From contig NZ_FZNM01000003.1 of NCBI RefSeq assembly GCF_900188295.1, positions 1 through 64,000 of the forward strand: a stretch of DNA of 64,000 bases, in the 5' to 3' direction. The position numbers and the translations under genes are program-made. The DNA is from Paracoccus sediminis (GTDB lineage Bacteria > Pseudomonadota > Alphaproteobacteria > Rhodobacterales > Rhodobacteraceae). Under the pieces are notes generated by a model. That model ran no database searches. It was not told the origin of the DNA and saw only the letters and a program-made list of their open reading frames with translations. The stretch's first letter is position 1. The number at the start of each line of letters is the position of its first letter. Below are positions 17,214-25,933 of this stretch, in pieces.

Positions 17214-17714
17214 ATGACACAGGACCGCATCTGCGTGGGCGCGATCGCCGGGGCCTTCGGGGTCCGGGGCGAGGTGCGGCTGAAAAGCTTTTGCGCCGAA
17301 CCGGCGGATATTGCCACCTACGGCCCTTTGACGACCGAGGACGGCAAGCGCAGCTTTGCCGTGAAACTGACCCATCCCGTCACCGGCGGCCTGGGCGCGC
17401 GGCTGTCGGGCGTCGCCACGCGCGAGGATGCCGAGGCCTTGCGGGGCGCGACCCTTTGGGCGCCGCGCGCCGCCCTGCCCTCGCTTCCCGACGACGAATT
17501 CTATCACGCCGACCTGATCGGGCTGGAGGTCGTCGATACCGGCGGCGCCCCTCTGGGCCGGGTCCGCGCGATCTTCGACCACGGCGCGGGCGACATCCTG
17601 GAGGTGGTGGGCGGCAAGGACGTGCTGCTGCTGCCCTTTACCCGCGGCGTGGTGCCGACCGTGGACCTGACCGCGCGCCGCATCGTGGCCGATCCCCCGG
17701 CCCCGGATGAGTGA
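17214..17714 (+). CDS. rimM: Ribosome maturation factor RimM
   Basis: This 166-aa protein has the RimM N-terminal barrel ([19 protein letters not shown]) and the C-terminal PRC barrel ([13 protein letters not shown] ... [16 protein letters not shown]). RimM binds S19 and the 16S 3' head to assist late 30S maturation. trmD begins inside the last codons (8-bp overlap), so RimM and TrmD are translationally coupled. Confidence 0.95.
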   Translation: MTQDRICVGAIAGAFGVRGEVRLKSFCAEPADIATYGPLTTEDGKRSFAVKLTHPVTGGLGARLSGVATREDAEALRGATLWAPRAALPSLPDDEFYHADLIGLEVVDTGGAPLGRVRAIFDHGAGDILEVVGGKDVLLLPFTRGVVPTVDLTARRIVADPPAPDE

Positions 17715-18579
17715 CCAGCCCAAATCCCATGGCCGGCTGTCCATCACAGCCAGCCTGCGCCCGCGCGAACTGATGGCGGAACCGCAGGTGCACGGCGCCT
17801 GGACCGCCAGCATCGTCACCCTGTTCCCCGAGGCGTTTCCCGGCATCCTGGGCCTGTCCCTGACCGGCAAGGCCCTGGCGCAGGGGCTGTGGAACCTGCG
17901 CACCATCCCCCTGCGCGACTTCGGCATGGGCAAGCACCGCAACGTGGACGACACGCCCGCAGGCGGGGGCGCGGGCATGGTGATCCGCGCCGACGTGATG
18001 GACGCCGCCCTGCGCGAGGCCCGGCAAGGCCCGCCCCGCCCGGTGATCTACATGTCCCCGCGCGGCGCCCCACTGACCCAAGCCCGCGCCCGCGATCTGG
18101 CGCAAGGCCACGGCGTCACCCTGATCTGCGGCCGGTTCGAGGGCGTGGACCAGCGTGTCCTGGACGCCCACGCCATCGAGGAAATCAGCATCGGCGATTA
18201 TGTCCTGACCGGAGGAGAGATCGCCGCCCAGGTCTTGATCGACGCGACGGTTCGCCTTATACCGCGCGTGCTGGGGAATCACGACTCTCTGGCCGAGGAA
18301 TCCTTTTCCATCGGCAACAGGGGGCTTCTGGAAGCCCCCCAGTTCACGAAGCCCGCCCAATGGGACGGCCGCGCGATACCCGAGGTTCTGCTGTCGGGCA
18401 ATCACGCGGCCATTCAGCGTTGGCGGGCGAGTGAGGCCGAAAGGCTGACCAAGCAACGCCGCCCCGACCTGTGGCGGGCATACCAGGACGGTATGGACCC
18501 GGCAAAGGACCGACAGCTCTCGGGCGCATCAGACCAATCGCGGAACCACCGCGAGCATGACAAGGATCAACAGCGATGA
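17707..18579 (+). CDS. trmD: tRNA (guanine(37)-N(1))-methyltransferase TrmD
   Basis: This 290-aa SPOUT enzyme makes m1G37 in tRNAs reading CNN codons, preventing frameshifts. The canonical protein begins at about residue 31 ([15 protein letters not shown]), with the knot motifs [24 protein letters not shown] and the [11 protein letters not shown] loop that binds SAM. The 30-residue N-terminal extension ([15 protein letters not shown]) resembles that seen in other Rhodobacteraceae TrmD proteins. The gene overlaps rimM by 8 bp and rplS by 4 bp (ATGA). A later start at 17773 is possible but has no ribosome site. Confidence 0.95.
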   Translation: MSDQPKSHGRLSITASLRPRELMAEPQVHGAWTASIVTLFPEAFPGILGLSLTGKALAQGLWNLRTIPLRDFGMGKHRNVDDTPAGGGAGMVIRADVMDAALREARQGPPRPVIYMSPRGAPLTQARARDLAQGHGVTLICGRFEGVDQRVLDAHAIEEISIGDYVLTGGEIAAQVLIDATVRLIPRVLGNHDSLAEESFSIGNRGLLEAPQFTKPAQWDGRAIPEVLLSGNHAAIQRWRASEAERLTKQRRPDLWRAYQDGMDPAKDRQLSGASDQSRNHREHDKDQQR

Positions 18580-18953
18580 ACCTGATCGCAGAACTCGAAG
18601 CCGAGCAGATCGCCCAGCTTGGCAAGACCATCCCGGATTTCAAGGCCGGCGACACCATTCGCGTCGGCTATAAAGTGACCGAAGGCACGCGGTCGCGCGT
18701 CCAGATGTATGAAGGCGTCTGCATCGCGCGCAAGGGCGGCAGCACCATCAGCGCCAGCTTTACCGTGCGCAAGATCAGCTTTGGCGAAGGCGTGGAACGC
18801 GTGTTCCCCCTGTACTCGACCAACATCGATTCGATCGAGGTCGTGCGTCGCGGCAGGGTCCGCCGCGCCAAGCTGTATTACCTGCGCGACCGTCGCGGCA
18901 AATCGGCCCGCATCGTCGAGAAAACCAACTACCGTCCCAAAGCCGACGCGTAA
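18576..18953 (+). CDS. rplS: 50S ribosomal protein L19
   Basis: This 125-aa protein contains the L19 core: [51 protein letters not shown] and the C-terminal [24 protein letters not shown]19 sits at the 30S-50S interface. Its start overlaps the trmD stop by 4 bp (ATGA). rpmE follows after 18 nt, so L31 is probably on the same message. Confidence 0.98.
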   Translation: MNLIAELEAEQIAQLGKTIPDFKAGDTIRVGYKVTEGTRSRVQMYEGVCIARKGGSTISASFTVRKISFGEGVERVFPLYSTNIDSIEVVRRGRVRRAKLYYLRDRRGKSARIVEKTNYRPKADA

Positions 18954-18971
18954 GCCCAAAGGTCACGAACG

Positions 18972-19193
18972 ATGAAAAAAGACATCCATCCCGACTACCA
19001 TGCCATCGAGATCAAGATGACCGATGGCACCACATACCAGACCCGCTCGACCTGGGGTTCGGAAGGTCAAACCATGACACTGGACATCGACCCCACCGTG
19101 CACCCAGCCTGGACCGGCGGTTCGGCCAAGCTGATGGACACCGGCGGCCGTGTGTCGAAGTTCAAGTCGAAATACGCGGGCCTGGGCTTCTGA
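18972..19193 (+). CDS. rpmE: 50S ribosomal protein L31 (cysteine-free type)
   Basis: This 73-aa L31 starts [19 protein letters not shown] and ends [10 protein letters not shown]. It has no cysteine, so it is of the C-minus, zinc-independent kind, the usual form in alphaproteobacteria; there is no visible C-plus paralog in the window. It closes the ribosomal run, with a clear terminator at 19215-19243. Confidence 0.97.
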   Translation: MKKDIHPDYHAIEIKMTDGTTYQTRSTWGSEGQTMTLDIDPTVHPAWTGGSAKLMDTGGRVSKFKSKYAGLGF

Positions 19194-19214
19194 TCCGCCT
19201 GCCCTGCAATTTCG

Positions 19215-19243
19215 AAACGCCGCCCCAATCGGGCGGCGTTTTT
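19215..19243 (+). terminator. Terminator of the rpsP-rpmE run
   Basis: An 11-bp perfect stem (19215-19225 with 19231-19241), loop CAATC, then TTTTT overlapping the stem end. It begins 22 nt after the rpmE stop. Confidence 0.85.
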
Positions 19244-19276
19244 CATGGTTCCGGCCGATCTTGTCTTCTTCATGAC

Positions 19277-19332
19277 AATATCCCGCAGGGGGTCCGGGGG
19301 ACGCGAAGTCCCCCGGCATTCGCGGGACGCAA
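19277..19332 (-). terminator. Conserved terminator-like element after ecm, copy 2
   Basis: A perfect 9-bp stem (19294-19302 with 19308-19316, loop GCGAA) lies just after the ecm stop, with the same flanks as the element at 5513-5567. Both copies follow a minus-strand gene that converges on a plus-strand gene with its own T-run terminator. Confidence 0.6.
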
Positions 19333-21294
19333 TCACTCGGCGGCCTCGGCCACCGGCCCGACCAAAGCCACGATATCCATCATGATCGTGTTCAACTGGA
19401 AATCCTTGGGCGTATAGACCCGTGCCACGCCCATGGCCCGCAGGCGCGCCGCGTCGTCGTCGGGGATGATGCCGCCCACGATGACCGGAATGTGGTCCAG
19501 ACCCGCCGCGCGGATACGGGCCATCAGATCCTCGATCAGCGGCAGATGGCTGCCCGAGAGGATCGACAGGCCTACGACATGGGCGTCGTCTTCCTGCGCG
19601 CGGGCCACGATCTGTTCGGGCGTCAGGCGGATCCCCTCATAGGTGATGTCCATGCCGCAATCGCGGGCGCGGAAGGCGATCTGTTCGGCGCCGTTGGAAT
19701 GTCCGTCCAGACCCGGCTTGCCGACCAGGAACTTCAGCCGCCGCCCCAGACGCGCGCTGACCGCATCGACCGCCTCGCGGATCTCCTCCAACCCCTCGGT
19801 CCGGTTCGACGGGCTGGCCGACACGCCGGTCGGACCGCGATATTCGCCGTGGACCTGGCGCATGACGTCCGCCCATTCGCCGGTCGTGGCACCCGCCTTG
19901 GCCGCAGCGATGGAAGGGGGCATCACATTCTCGCCCCGCGCGGCCGCATCGCGCAGGGCGTCCAGCGCCTGCCGCACCGTGCCCTCGTCGCGCCCGACGC
20001 GCCAAGCGCGCAACCGTGCGATCTGGTCCTGTTCCACCGCCGGGTCCACCACCATGATCCCGCCGTCGCCCGCCGTCAGGGGCGAGGGTTCGCCCCCCTG
20101 CCAGCGGTTGACGCCGACCACCACGGTCTCGTTCGTCTCGATCCGGCCTAGCCGTTCGGCGTTCGATTCGACCAGACGCGACTTCATGTAATCGATGGCG
20201 GCGATCGCCCCGCCCATGTCGTCCAGCAGCCGCAACTCGTCCCGCGCGCCCTGCTTTAACTCCGCGACCCTGGCGGCGATGACCGGGTTGCCGTCGAACA
20301 GGTCGCCGTATTCCAGCAGGTCGGTTTCATAGGCGACGATCTGCTGCATCCGCAGCGACCACTGCTGGTCCCAGGGGCGCGGCAGGCCCAGCGCCTCGTT
20401 CCAGGCAGGCAATTGCACCGCCCGCGCCCGCGCGTTCTTGGACAGCGTGACGGCCAGCATCTCCAGCAGGATGCGATACACGTTGTTTTCGGGCTGCTGT
20501 TCCGTCAGCCCCAGGCTGTTGACCTGCACGCCGTATCGGAAACGACGGTATTTTTCCTCCGTGATGCCGTAACGCTCGCGCGTGATCTCGTCCCACAACT
20601 CGGTAAAGGCGCGCATCTTGCACATCTCGGTGACAAAGCGGATGCCCGCGTTCACGAAAAAGCTGATGCGCCCGACCATCTCGGGGAACGTATCAGACGG
20701 AACCTTGCCCTTGAGGTCGTCCAGCACCGCGATGGCGGTCGCCAGCGCATAGGCCAGCTCCTGCTGCGGCGTCGCGCCCGCTTCCTGCAAGTGATAGGAA
20801 CAGACGTTCATCGGGTTCCACTTGGGCAGGTGTTCCCGCGTATAGGCCGCGACGTCCGTAATCATCGCCAGGGACGGCGCGGGCGGGCAGATATAGGTGC
20901 CGCGCGACAGGTATTCCTTGATAAGGTCGTTCTGGACGGTTCCCTGCAACCGGCCGACATCGGCCCCCTGTTCCTCGGCCACGGCGATATACAGCGCCAA
21001 CAGCCACGGCGCCGTCGCGTTGATCGTCATCGAGGTGTTCATCTGTTCCAGCGGAATCCGGTCGAACAGCGCGCGCATGTCGCCCAGGTGGCCGATCGGC
21101 ACCCCGACCTTGCCGACTTCGCCCCGCGCCAGGACATGATCGCTGTCATATCCGGTCTGCGTGGGCAGGTCGAAGGCCACGGACAGGCCCGTTTGTCCCT
21201 TGGCCAGGTTGCCACGGTAAAGGGCGTTCGATTTCGCGGCCGTGGAATGGCCCGCATAGGTGCGGAACAGCCAGGGTTTGTCCTTGTCGGCCAT
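19333..21294 (-). CDS. ecm: (2R)-ethylmalonyl-CoA mutase
   Basis: This 653-aa adenosylcobalamin enzyme converts (2R)-ethylmalonyl-CoA to (2S)-methylsuccinyl-CoA in the ethylmalonyl-CoA pathway for acetyl-CoA assimilation. It opens DKPWLFRTYAGHSTA with a TIM-barrel mutase domain (about 1-500) and ends in a B12 domain with base-off ligand motif DGHSNG (about residue 529) and SILSGSHL, VIVGGIIP. Length and the direct barrel-B12 fusion match Ecm (formerly MeaA) rather than the longer methylmalonyl-CoA mutase. It is divergent from ccr, whose carboxylated product feeds it after epimerisation. Confidence 0.95.
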   Translation of the reverse strand: MADKDKPWLFRTYAGHSTAAKSNALYRGNLAKGQTGLSVAFDLPTQTGYDSDHVLARGEVGKVGVPIGHLGDMRALFDRIPLEQMNTSMTINATAPWLLALYIAVAEEQGADVGRLQGTVQNDLIKEYLSRGTYICPPAPSLAMITDVAAYTREHLPKWNPMNVCSYHLQEAGATPQQELAYALATAIAVLDDLKGKVPSDTFPEMVGRISFFVNAGIRFVTEMCKMRAFTELWDEITRERYGITEEKYRRFRYGVQVNSLGLTEQQPENNVYRILLEMLAVTLSKNARARAVQLPAWNEALGLPRPWDQQWSLRMQQIVAYETDLLEYGDLFDGNPVIAARVAELKQGARDELRLLDDMGGAIAAIDYMKSRLVESNAERLGRIETNETVVVGVNRWQGGEPSPLTAGDGGIMVVDPAVEQDQIARLRAWRVGRDEGTVRQALDALRDAAARGENVMPPSIAAAKAGATTGEWADVMRQVHGEYRGPTGVSASPSNRTEGLEEIREAVDAVSARLGRRLKFLVGKPGLDGHSNGAEQIAFRARDCGMDITYEGIRLTPEQIVARAQEDDAHVVGLSILSGSHLPLIEDLMARIRAAGLDHIPVIVGGIIPDDDAARLRAMGVARVYTPKDFQLNTIMMDIVALVGPVAEAAE

Positions 21295-21364
21295 GCGGCA
21301 CCTCGCAACATTCTTTCGATTGGACCAGACTTACAGAAACAAACATGCGCCGTCAATTCGCCGC

Positions 21365-21434
21365 ATTGCGGCAATAGATTCGATCATTGGGGCATTTTAT
21401 TACCGTTTGATCGTCATTGATGTTGCAATATTGC
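21365..21434. promoter_or_regulatory. Paired GCAAT/ATTGC palindromes in the ecm-ccr divergent promoter region
   Basis: ATTGC-G-GCAAT (21365-21375) and GCAAT-ATTGC (21425-21434) are two perfect palindromes built from the same 5-bp half-site, 50 bp apart, in the 209-bp AT-richer region between the divergent genes. This is a likely site for a shared regulator of the ethylmalonyl-CoA pathway; ScfR-type regulators such as RamB/PccR are candidates by knowledge of the pathway, not by a matched motif. Confidence 0.45.
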
Positions 21435-21503
21435 GCGCCTGCATTTTACCTGTGTGGTCAGACCGCGGTGATTCTGCGCCGCAGCAGATGACAGGAGAAG
21501 CTG

Positions 21504-22796
21504 ATGGCCCTTGATGCGCCGACCTCGATCGCACCCTATGACGCGCCGGTCAAAGACCTGTACGACATCGGCGAAATGCCCCCCCTGGGTCATGTTCCGT
21601 CGCGGATGCACGCTTGGGCGATCCGCCGGGAACGCCATGGCGAACCCGACAAGGCCATGCAGCTTGAGGTCGTGGACACCCCCGGCATCGACAGCAACGA
21701 GGTGCTGGTGCTGGTTATGGCGGCGGGCGTCAACTACAACGGCATCTGGGCCGGCCTGGGCCAGCCGATCAGCCCCTTTGACGGACACAAGGCGCCCTAT
21801 CACATCGCCGGGTCCGATGCGTCGGGGATCGTCTGGGCCGTGGGGGACAAGGTGAAACGCTGGAAGGTCGGCGACGAGGTCGTTGTCCACTGCAACCAGG
21901 ACGACGGCGACGACGAGGAATGCAACGGCGGCGACCCGATGTATTCGCCCACCCAGCGCATCTGGGGCTACGAGACGCCGGACGGCAGCTTTGCCCAGTT
22001 CACCCGCGTCCAGTCCCAGCAGCTGATGCCCCGCCCCCACCACCTGACGTGGGAGGAATCGGCCTGCTACACCCTGACGCTGGCCACCGCCTATCGGATG
22101 CTGTTCGGGCACGAGCCGCACGAGCTGAAGCCCGGCATGAACGTGCTGGTCTGGGGCGCGTCCGGGGGCCTCGGATCCTATGCGATCCAGCTCATCAACG
22201 CGGCGGGCGGCAACGCCATCGGCGTCATCAGCGAGGAAGACAAGCGCGAGTTCGTCATGGGCCTGGGCGCCAAGGGCGTCATCAACCGCAAGGAATTCAA
22301 GTGCTGGGGGCAGTTGCCCACCGTGAACACGCCCGAATACAAGGAATGGTTCACCGAGGCGCGCAAGTTCGGCAAGGCCATCTGGGACATCACCGGCAAG
22401 GGCAACAACGTCGATATCGTCTTTGAACATCCCGGCGAGGCGACCTTTCCCGTGTCCACCCTGGTCTGCAAGAAGGGCGGCATGGTCGTCATCTGCGCGG
22501 GCACCACCGGATTCAACTGCACCTTCGACGTGCGCTATCTGTGGATGCACCAGAAACGGATCCAGGGGTCGCATTTCGCGCATCTGAAACAGGCTTCGGC
22601 GGCCAACAAGCTGATGCTGGAACGCCGCCTGGATCCCTGCATGTCCGAAGTGTTCCCCTGGGCGGAAATCCCGGCCGCGCATGTCAAGATGATGAAGAAC
22701 CAGCACAAGCCCGGCAACATGTCGGTGCTGGTGCAGGCCCCCACCACCGGCCTGCGCACCTTCGAGGACGCGCTGGAGGCAGGTCGTCCGTTCTGA
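21504..22796 (+). CDS. ccr: Crotonyl-CoA carboxylase/reductase
   Basis: This 430-aa MDR-superfamily enzyme reductively carboxylates crotonyl-CoA with NADPH and CO2 to ethylmalonyl-CoA, the key step of the ethylmalonyl-CoA pathway. It has the N-terminal Ccr extension (DLYDIGEMPPLGHVP), the substrate domain with VNYNGIWAGLG, the long ACYTLTLATAYRMLFGH segment, the nucleotide-binding loop VWGASGGLGSYA, and HFAHLKQA near the end. AGGAGA lies 6 nt before the ATG. Its divergent partner is ecm. The following 74 nt to the convergent mini-protein contain short GC dyads but no clear T-run terminator. Confidence 0.96.
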   Translation: MALDAPTSIAPYDAPVKDLYDIGEMPPLGHVPSRMHAWAIRRERHGEPDKAMQLEVVDTPGIDSNEVLVLVMAAGVNYNGIWAGLGQPISPFDGHKAPYHIAGSDASGIVWAVGDKVKRWKVGDEVVVHCNQDDGDDEECNGGDPMYSPTQRIWGYETPDGSFAQFTRVQSQQLMPRPHHLTWEESACYTLTLATAYRMLFGHEPHELKPGMNVLVWGASGGLGSYAIQLINAAGGNAIGVISEEDKREFVMGLGAKGVINRKEFKCWGQLPTVNTPEYKEWFTEARKFGKAIWDITGKGNNVDIVFEHPGEATFPVSTLVCKKGGMVVICAGTTGFNCTFDVRYLWMHQKRIQGSHFAHLKQASAANKLMLERRLDPCMSEVFPWAEIPAAHVKMMKNQHKPGNMSVLVQAPTTGLRTFEDALEAGRPF

Positions 22797-22870
22797 CGAC
22801 AGCCATGGCGGGGCTGACAGGACAGGTCTTGCGACGGTCCCGCCAGCCCCCATGCCGCCCAGCGGCGGGG

Positions 22871-23074
22871 TCAGGCCTCGGCCTGCCGTTGTTCGATGGG
22901 CCGGCAGATCCACTCCCGAACGGTCTCCTTGGGGTATCTGGCCAGCCATTTGGCAATCTCCTGCTGGCCATGGATCATGCAGGTCATCACGCTCATGTCG
23001 GTAAAGATCAGGCTGCGATCCCGGCAGCTGGCGGGTTCGGCTGAAAGGCAACTTACGAACAACAACTCGATCAC
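22871..23074 (-). CDS. Four-cysteine mini-protein, tandem copy A
   Basis: This 67-aa protein starts at GTG 23074 (AGGA about 8 nt upstream) and is a paralog of copy B at 23252-23458. Shared features: IEL-FV-CL-AEP at the start, four cysteines at matching positions (9, 17, TCM, and W-CR), a GQ-E---W motif and P-E-VREW. No clear signal peptide, though residues 3-10 are hydrophobic. It recalls a small family of uncharacterised alphaproteobacterial proteins, but I cannot name it. Both copies carry GAAAGGAT before the start, so the duplication includes the ribosome site. Confidence 0.7.
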   Translation of the reverse strand: MIELLFVSCLSAEPASCRDRSLIFTDMSVMTCMIHGQQEIAKWLARYPKETVREWICRPIEQRQAEA

Positions 23075-23251
23075 TGGATCATCCTTTCGTGCTTCCTGCG
23101 TTGACCCCCTTGGCAACCAAGCTACGCCAAAGATCTCATGCGGACGTGATTCCAGCGTGAATTTCCGCCAAGCAACCGGGATCGCACGCGAATCAGCCGC
23201 ATGTTGTGCGGATGCGACGCGGTTTTGGGCATCAACGCGACGGACGCAGGC

Positions 23252-23458
23252 CTAGATCGGGGTTTCGTTCCGATCGGCATAGCGGCATTTCCATTCGCGA
23301 ACCTGTTCGGTCGGATGCGTCTGAACCCAACGGACAAGTTCGCTCTGGCCTTGCAGCATGCAGGTGAACAGGCCGTTCTGTTCCTCGAACAAAAGGCTGT
23401 GGTTGCTGCAACGGTCGGGTTCGGCGATCAGGCAGGTGACGAAGAACAGCTCGATCAT
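23252..23458 (-). CDS. Four-cysteine mini-protein, tandem copy B
   Basis: This 68-aa protein starts at ATG 23458 with GAAAGGAT 5 nt upstream. It aligns with copy A along its whole length with a single one-residue insertion, about half the residues being the same. All four cysteines and the C-terminal VREW-CR are kept, while the middle and C-terminal tail differ. The 177-nt gap between the two coding regions has no other gene. The divergence suggests an old duplication kept by selection. Function unknown; disulfides or metal binding through the four cysteines are both possible. Confidence 0.7.
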   Translation of the reverse strand: MIELFFVTCLIAEPDRCSNHSLLFEEQNGLFTCMLQGQSELVRWVQTHPTEQVREWKCRYADRNETPI

Positions 23459-23547
23459 CGGAAATCCTTTCAGGGATTTTCATGACACGCGCAAAGGCCG
23501 GAAAAAGTTGCATGGGCTTTCGCCAAGACCCGCGCTAGAGGGGGGCC

Positions 23548-25074
23548 ATGACCGTGTCCGCCCCCATCCTGTCTTCCGATCAGTCCGAAGCCTGGGACAG
23601 CCTGGCCGAAACCTTCGGGGCGGCGGGCATCGACCTGATCGCCAGCGAACTGCACCCGCCGCAACCCGGCAAGGCGCGGGTGATGGCCGTGATCGGCAAG
23701 GCGGGGTCGGGCAAGACGCTGCTGCTGTCGCAGATCACCAAGACGCTGCGCGATGCGGGGGTCGAAATCGTCAGCGGCGATTACGAAGGCCGCCGCCGCA
23801 AGGACCGGCGCAGCGTGGCGATCCTGGCGCCGACGAACAAGGCCGCCTTCGTGCTGCGGATGCGCGGCGTTCCCGCGACGACCATTCATCGGATCCTGTA
23901 CACCCCGGTCTATGACCCGGAATACGAAAAGCTGGCCGAATGGCTTGCCGGGACCGGCGACCGGCCCGCGGTCGAGGGCATGACCGATGCCGCCCTGGAC
24001 CGGGCCAAGGCGTTTCACGACCAGCACGCCTCGATCCCCGGCGCGCTGGCGGCGGCAGGATTGCGCGGATCGGACTTCATCCGCGGCTGGAAACGGCGCG
24101 AGGATGCGCTGGACGTGGGCCTGATCGACGAGGCGTCGATGCTGGACGAAAAGCAATTCGACGATCTTCGAGAGATTTTCCCGCTGCTGGTGCTGTTCGG
24201 CGATCCGGCCCAGCTTGCCCCCGTGGGCCAGTCGGGCGAGATGGTGTTCGACCGCCTGGCCGCCAATCAAAAGCTGATCCTGAACCGTATCCACCGTCAG
24301 GCGGACGACAGCCCGATCCTGGATCTGGCCCATGCCCTGTCCGACGACAGCCTGACGTTCGACGGGTTCGAAAGCCTGATCCGTGCCGCCGCCCGCCGCG
24401 ACGGCCGTGTCGTGTGGGCCGAACGGGTCGAAAGCGACCTGATGGCCCGCAGCCCGGTGCTGGTGTGGCGCAACGCCACGCGGATCCGGCTGATCCACGC
24501 CTTTCGCGCGGCGTTCGGCGCGCCGGGCGACGCCCTGCTGCCGGGCGAGCCGCTGATCTGCGACGGGCTGGAACTGCCGTTGAAGCATCGCAAGAAGCGG
24601 ATCGACCTGGAAGCGCGCGGGCTGATAAAGGGCGCTCAGGTCGTTTATCTGGGACCGGGCCGCAAGCCGGGCTTTTCGCGCCTGCATGTGATCGGCGCCG
24701 AGGATCCGCGCCTGTCGGCCGCCAGCATCGTCAAGATCGAACTGCCCGACCAAGAGGAGCCATTCATCCCCTATGCCGCCCGCATGGGCGCAACCTTCCT
24801 GCATGGCGCGGCGGTAACGATCCATAAATCGCAGGGATCGCAATGGCCCGATGTGCAGGTCTTCGGCCCTGATATTTCCGCCGCCGCCTGGTCGAACCGC
24901 TCGGAAGCCGGGATCCCCTTGTGGAAACGGCTGGCCTATGTCGCGATAACCCGCGCGCAGGAACGGCTGCTGTGGGTGACGAAGGCCCGACTGGCCCGCC
25001 CGTCGTCGCCGCTGGGCACCCAGGATCTGGACGCGCCTGTGGCCGATCTGGTCTTGGCGACCGACGAGGAATAG
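23548..25074 (+). CDS. RecD/Pif1-like superfamily 1 DNA helicase
   Basis: This 508-aa ATPase has the SF1B helicase motifs: Walker A VIGKAGSGKT (residues 50-57 for GKAGSGKT), motif Ia LAPTNKAA, Walker B LIDEASMLDE, motif III FGDPAQLAPVG, motif IV-like RIHRQ, motif V TIHKSQGSQW and motif VI AYVAITRAQERLLW. It lacks RecD's N-terminal RecB-binding domain, and no recBC lies nearby, so it is a stand-alone helicase of the kind found in alphaproteobacteria, perhaps for recombination or repair. It lies divergent from mini-protein B and converges on the EcsC-family gene. Confidence 0.88.
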   Translation: MTVSAPILSSDQSEAWDSLAETFGAAGIDLIASELHPPQPGKARVMAVIGKAGSGKTLLLSQITKTLRDAGVEIVSGDYEGRRRKDRRSVAILAPTNKAAFVLRMRGVPATTIHRILYTPVYDPEYEKLAEWLAGTGDRPAVEGMTDAALDRAKAFHDQHASIPGALAAAGLRGSDFIRGWKRREDALDVGLIDEASMLDEKQFDDLREIFPLLVLFGDPAQLAPVGQSGEMVFDRLAANQKLILNRIHRQADDSPILDLAHALSDDSLTFDGFESLIRAAARRDGRVVWAERVESDLMARSPVLVWRNATRIRLIHAFRAAFGAPGDALLPGEPLICDGLELPLKHRKKRIDLEARGLIKGAQVVYLGPGRKPGFSRLHVIGAEDPRLSAASIVKIELPDQEEPFIPYAARMGATFLHGAAVTIHKSQGSQWPDVQVFGPDISAAAWSNRSEAGIPLWKRLAYVAITRAQERLLWVTKARLARPSSPLGTQDLDAPVADLVLATDEE

Positions 25075-25087
25075 CGTCCCGCAAAGG

Positions 25088-25108
25088 CCGGGGCGCGTCG
25101 GTCCCCGG
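25088..25108. terminator. Weak hairpin between the convergent helicase and EcsC genes
   Basis: CCGGGG (25088-25093) and CCCCGG (25103-25108) pair around a 9-nt loop in the 70-bp convergent gap. No T-run follows on either strand, so a terminator role is uncertain. Confidence 0.3.
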
Positions 25109-25144
25109 AACTTTCCGGGATGTTTCAAAAGGCAGAAGGGCGCA

Positions 25145-25933
25145 TCAGCGCGCGGCCCTGCGATGGTCCAGCCGTTCGATGGAGAGACGCAGCGCCTCGA
25201 CCAGGGCCTCCTTGGGGATGCCGGTTTCATGGGACAGGCGCATGATCCCGAAATGGACGCGGGCCAGTTCCTGGTAATAGCGCGTGAAGGTATAGTTGAT
25301 TGACGCCCCGACGACGGCGCCAAAGATCGGGGCGGCCTGGGCCGCCAGCTTCTGCCCCATGGACACCGAAAGACGCGGCGCGACCTTGCTGATAAGGCCC
25401 TGCACGGTCTGGCCCGTCACCGACAGCCGCGCCGCCAGCAGGCCGATGTCGGTCGAATCATCCTCGGCCATCGGTCCGGCGGCGGCAAAGATGCGCAGGC
25501 ATTCCATGCGCACCTCCTCGCTTTCGGGATCGAGGCCATGTTCCACCGCGATGTCCAGCATGGCCCGCAGCAACAAGGTGATCGTCACCGGAAGCTCGAT
25601 CATCGCCCCCGCGAACCCGGCCACGCCGCCCGCCGCGCCCGACAGGGTGGACGCCATGCGATTGAACCAGTCGCCCCGGTCGCGCACCATCCGCCGCGAA
25701 CTGCTGGCCGCCGTGAAGGCCCGGTCCAGGGCCGCGCGGGTAATCCTGTCCATGCGGCCCCGCACAAAGGACGGCAGCTTATCGATCAGGTTCTCGGCGC
25801 TGTTGCCGACGACGGCCATTGCCTCCATCCCCAGGCCGCCCGCGTCCAGATAACGCCGCGCCAGGCGGTCGATCTGGGCATGAACGGACGGATCATTGAT
25901 CGGCGGAAGCACCAGTTGCTGATTGGTTGGCAT
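25145..25933 (-). CDS. EcsC family protein
   Basis: This 262-aa protein matches the EcsC family: a glycine/alanine-rich central hydrophobic stretch (about residues 95-130, GAAGGVAGFAGAMIELPVTI), followed by DIAVEHGLDPES and the closing GASINYTFTRYYQELARVHFG. Bacillus EcsC, the namesake, is linked to the EcsAB transporter, but its molecular role is unclear. I use the ATG at 25933, with GAGGA 5 nt upstream, so the start lies 41 nt inside the upstream GNAT gene, an unusually long overlap that implies coupled translation. Confidence 0.85.
   Translation of the reverse strand: MPTNQQLVLPPINDPSVHAQIDRLARRYLDAGGLGMEAMAVVGNSAENLIDKLPSFVRGRMDRITRAALDRAFTAASSSRRMVRDRGDWFNRMASTLSGAAGGVAGFAGAMIELPVTITLLLRAMLDIAVEHGLDPESEEVRMECLRIFAAAGPMAEDDSTDIGLLAARLSVTGQTVQGLISKVAPRLSVSMGQKLAAQAAPIFGAVVGASINYTFTRYYQELARVHFGIMRLSHETGIPKEALVEALRLSIERLDHRRAAR

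Noticed and set aside
22855..22868. Terminator between ccr and mini-protein A
   Set aside because: CCGCC/GGCGG with a 4-nt loop is only 5 bp in GC-rich DNA and has no T-run on either strand.
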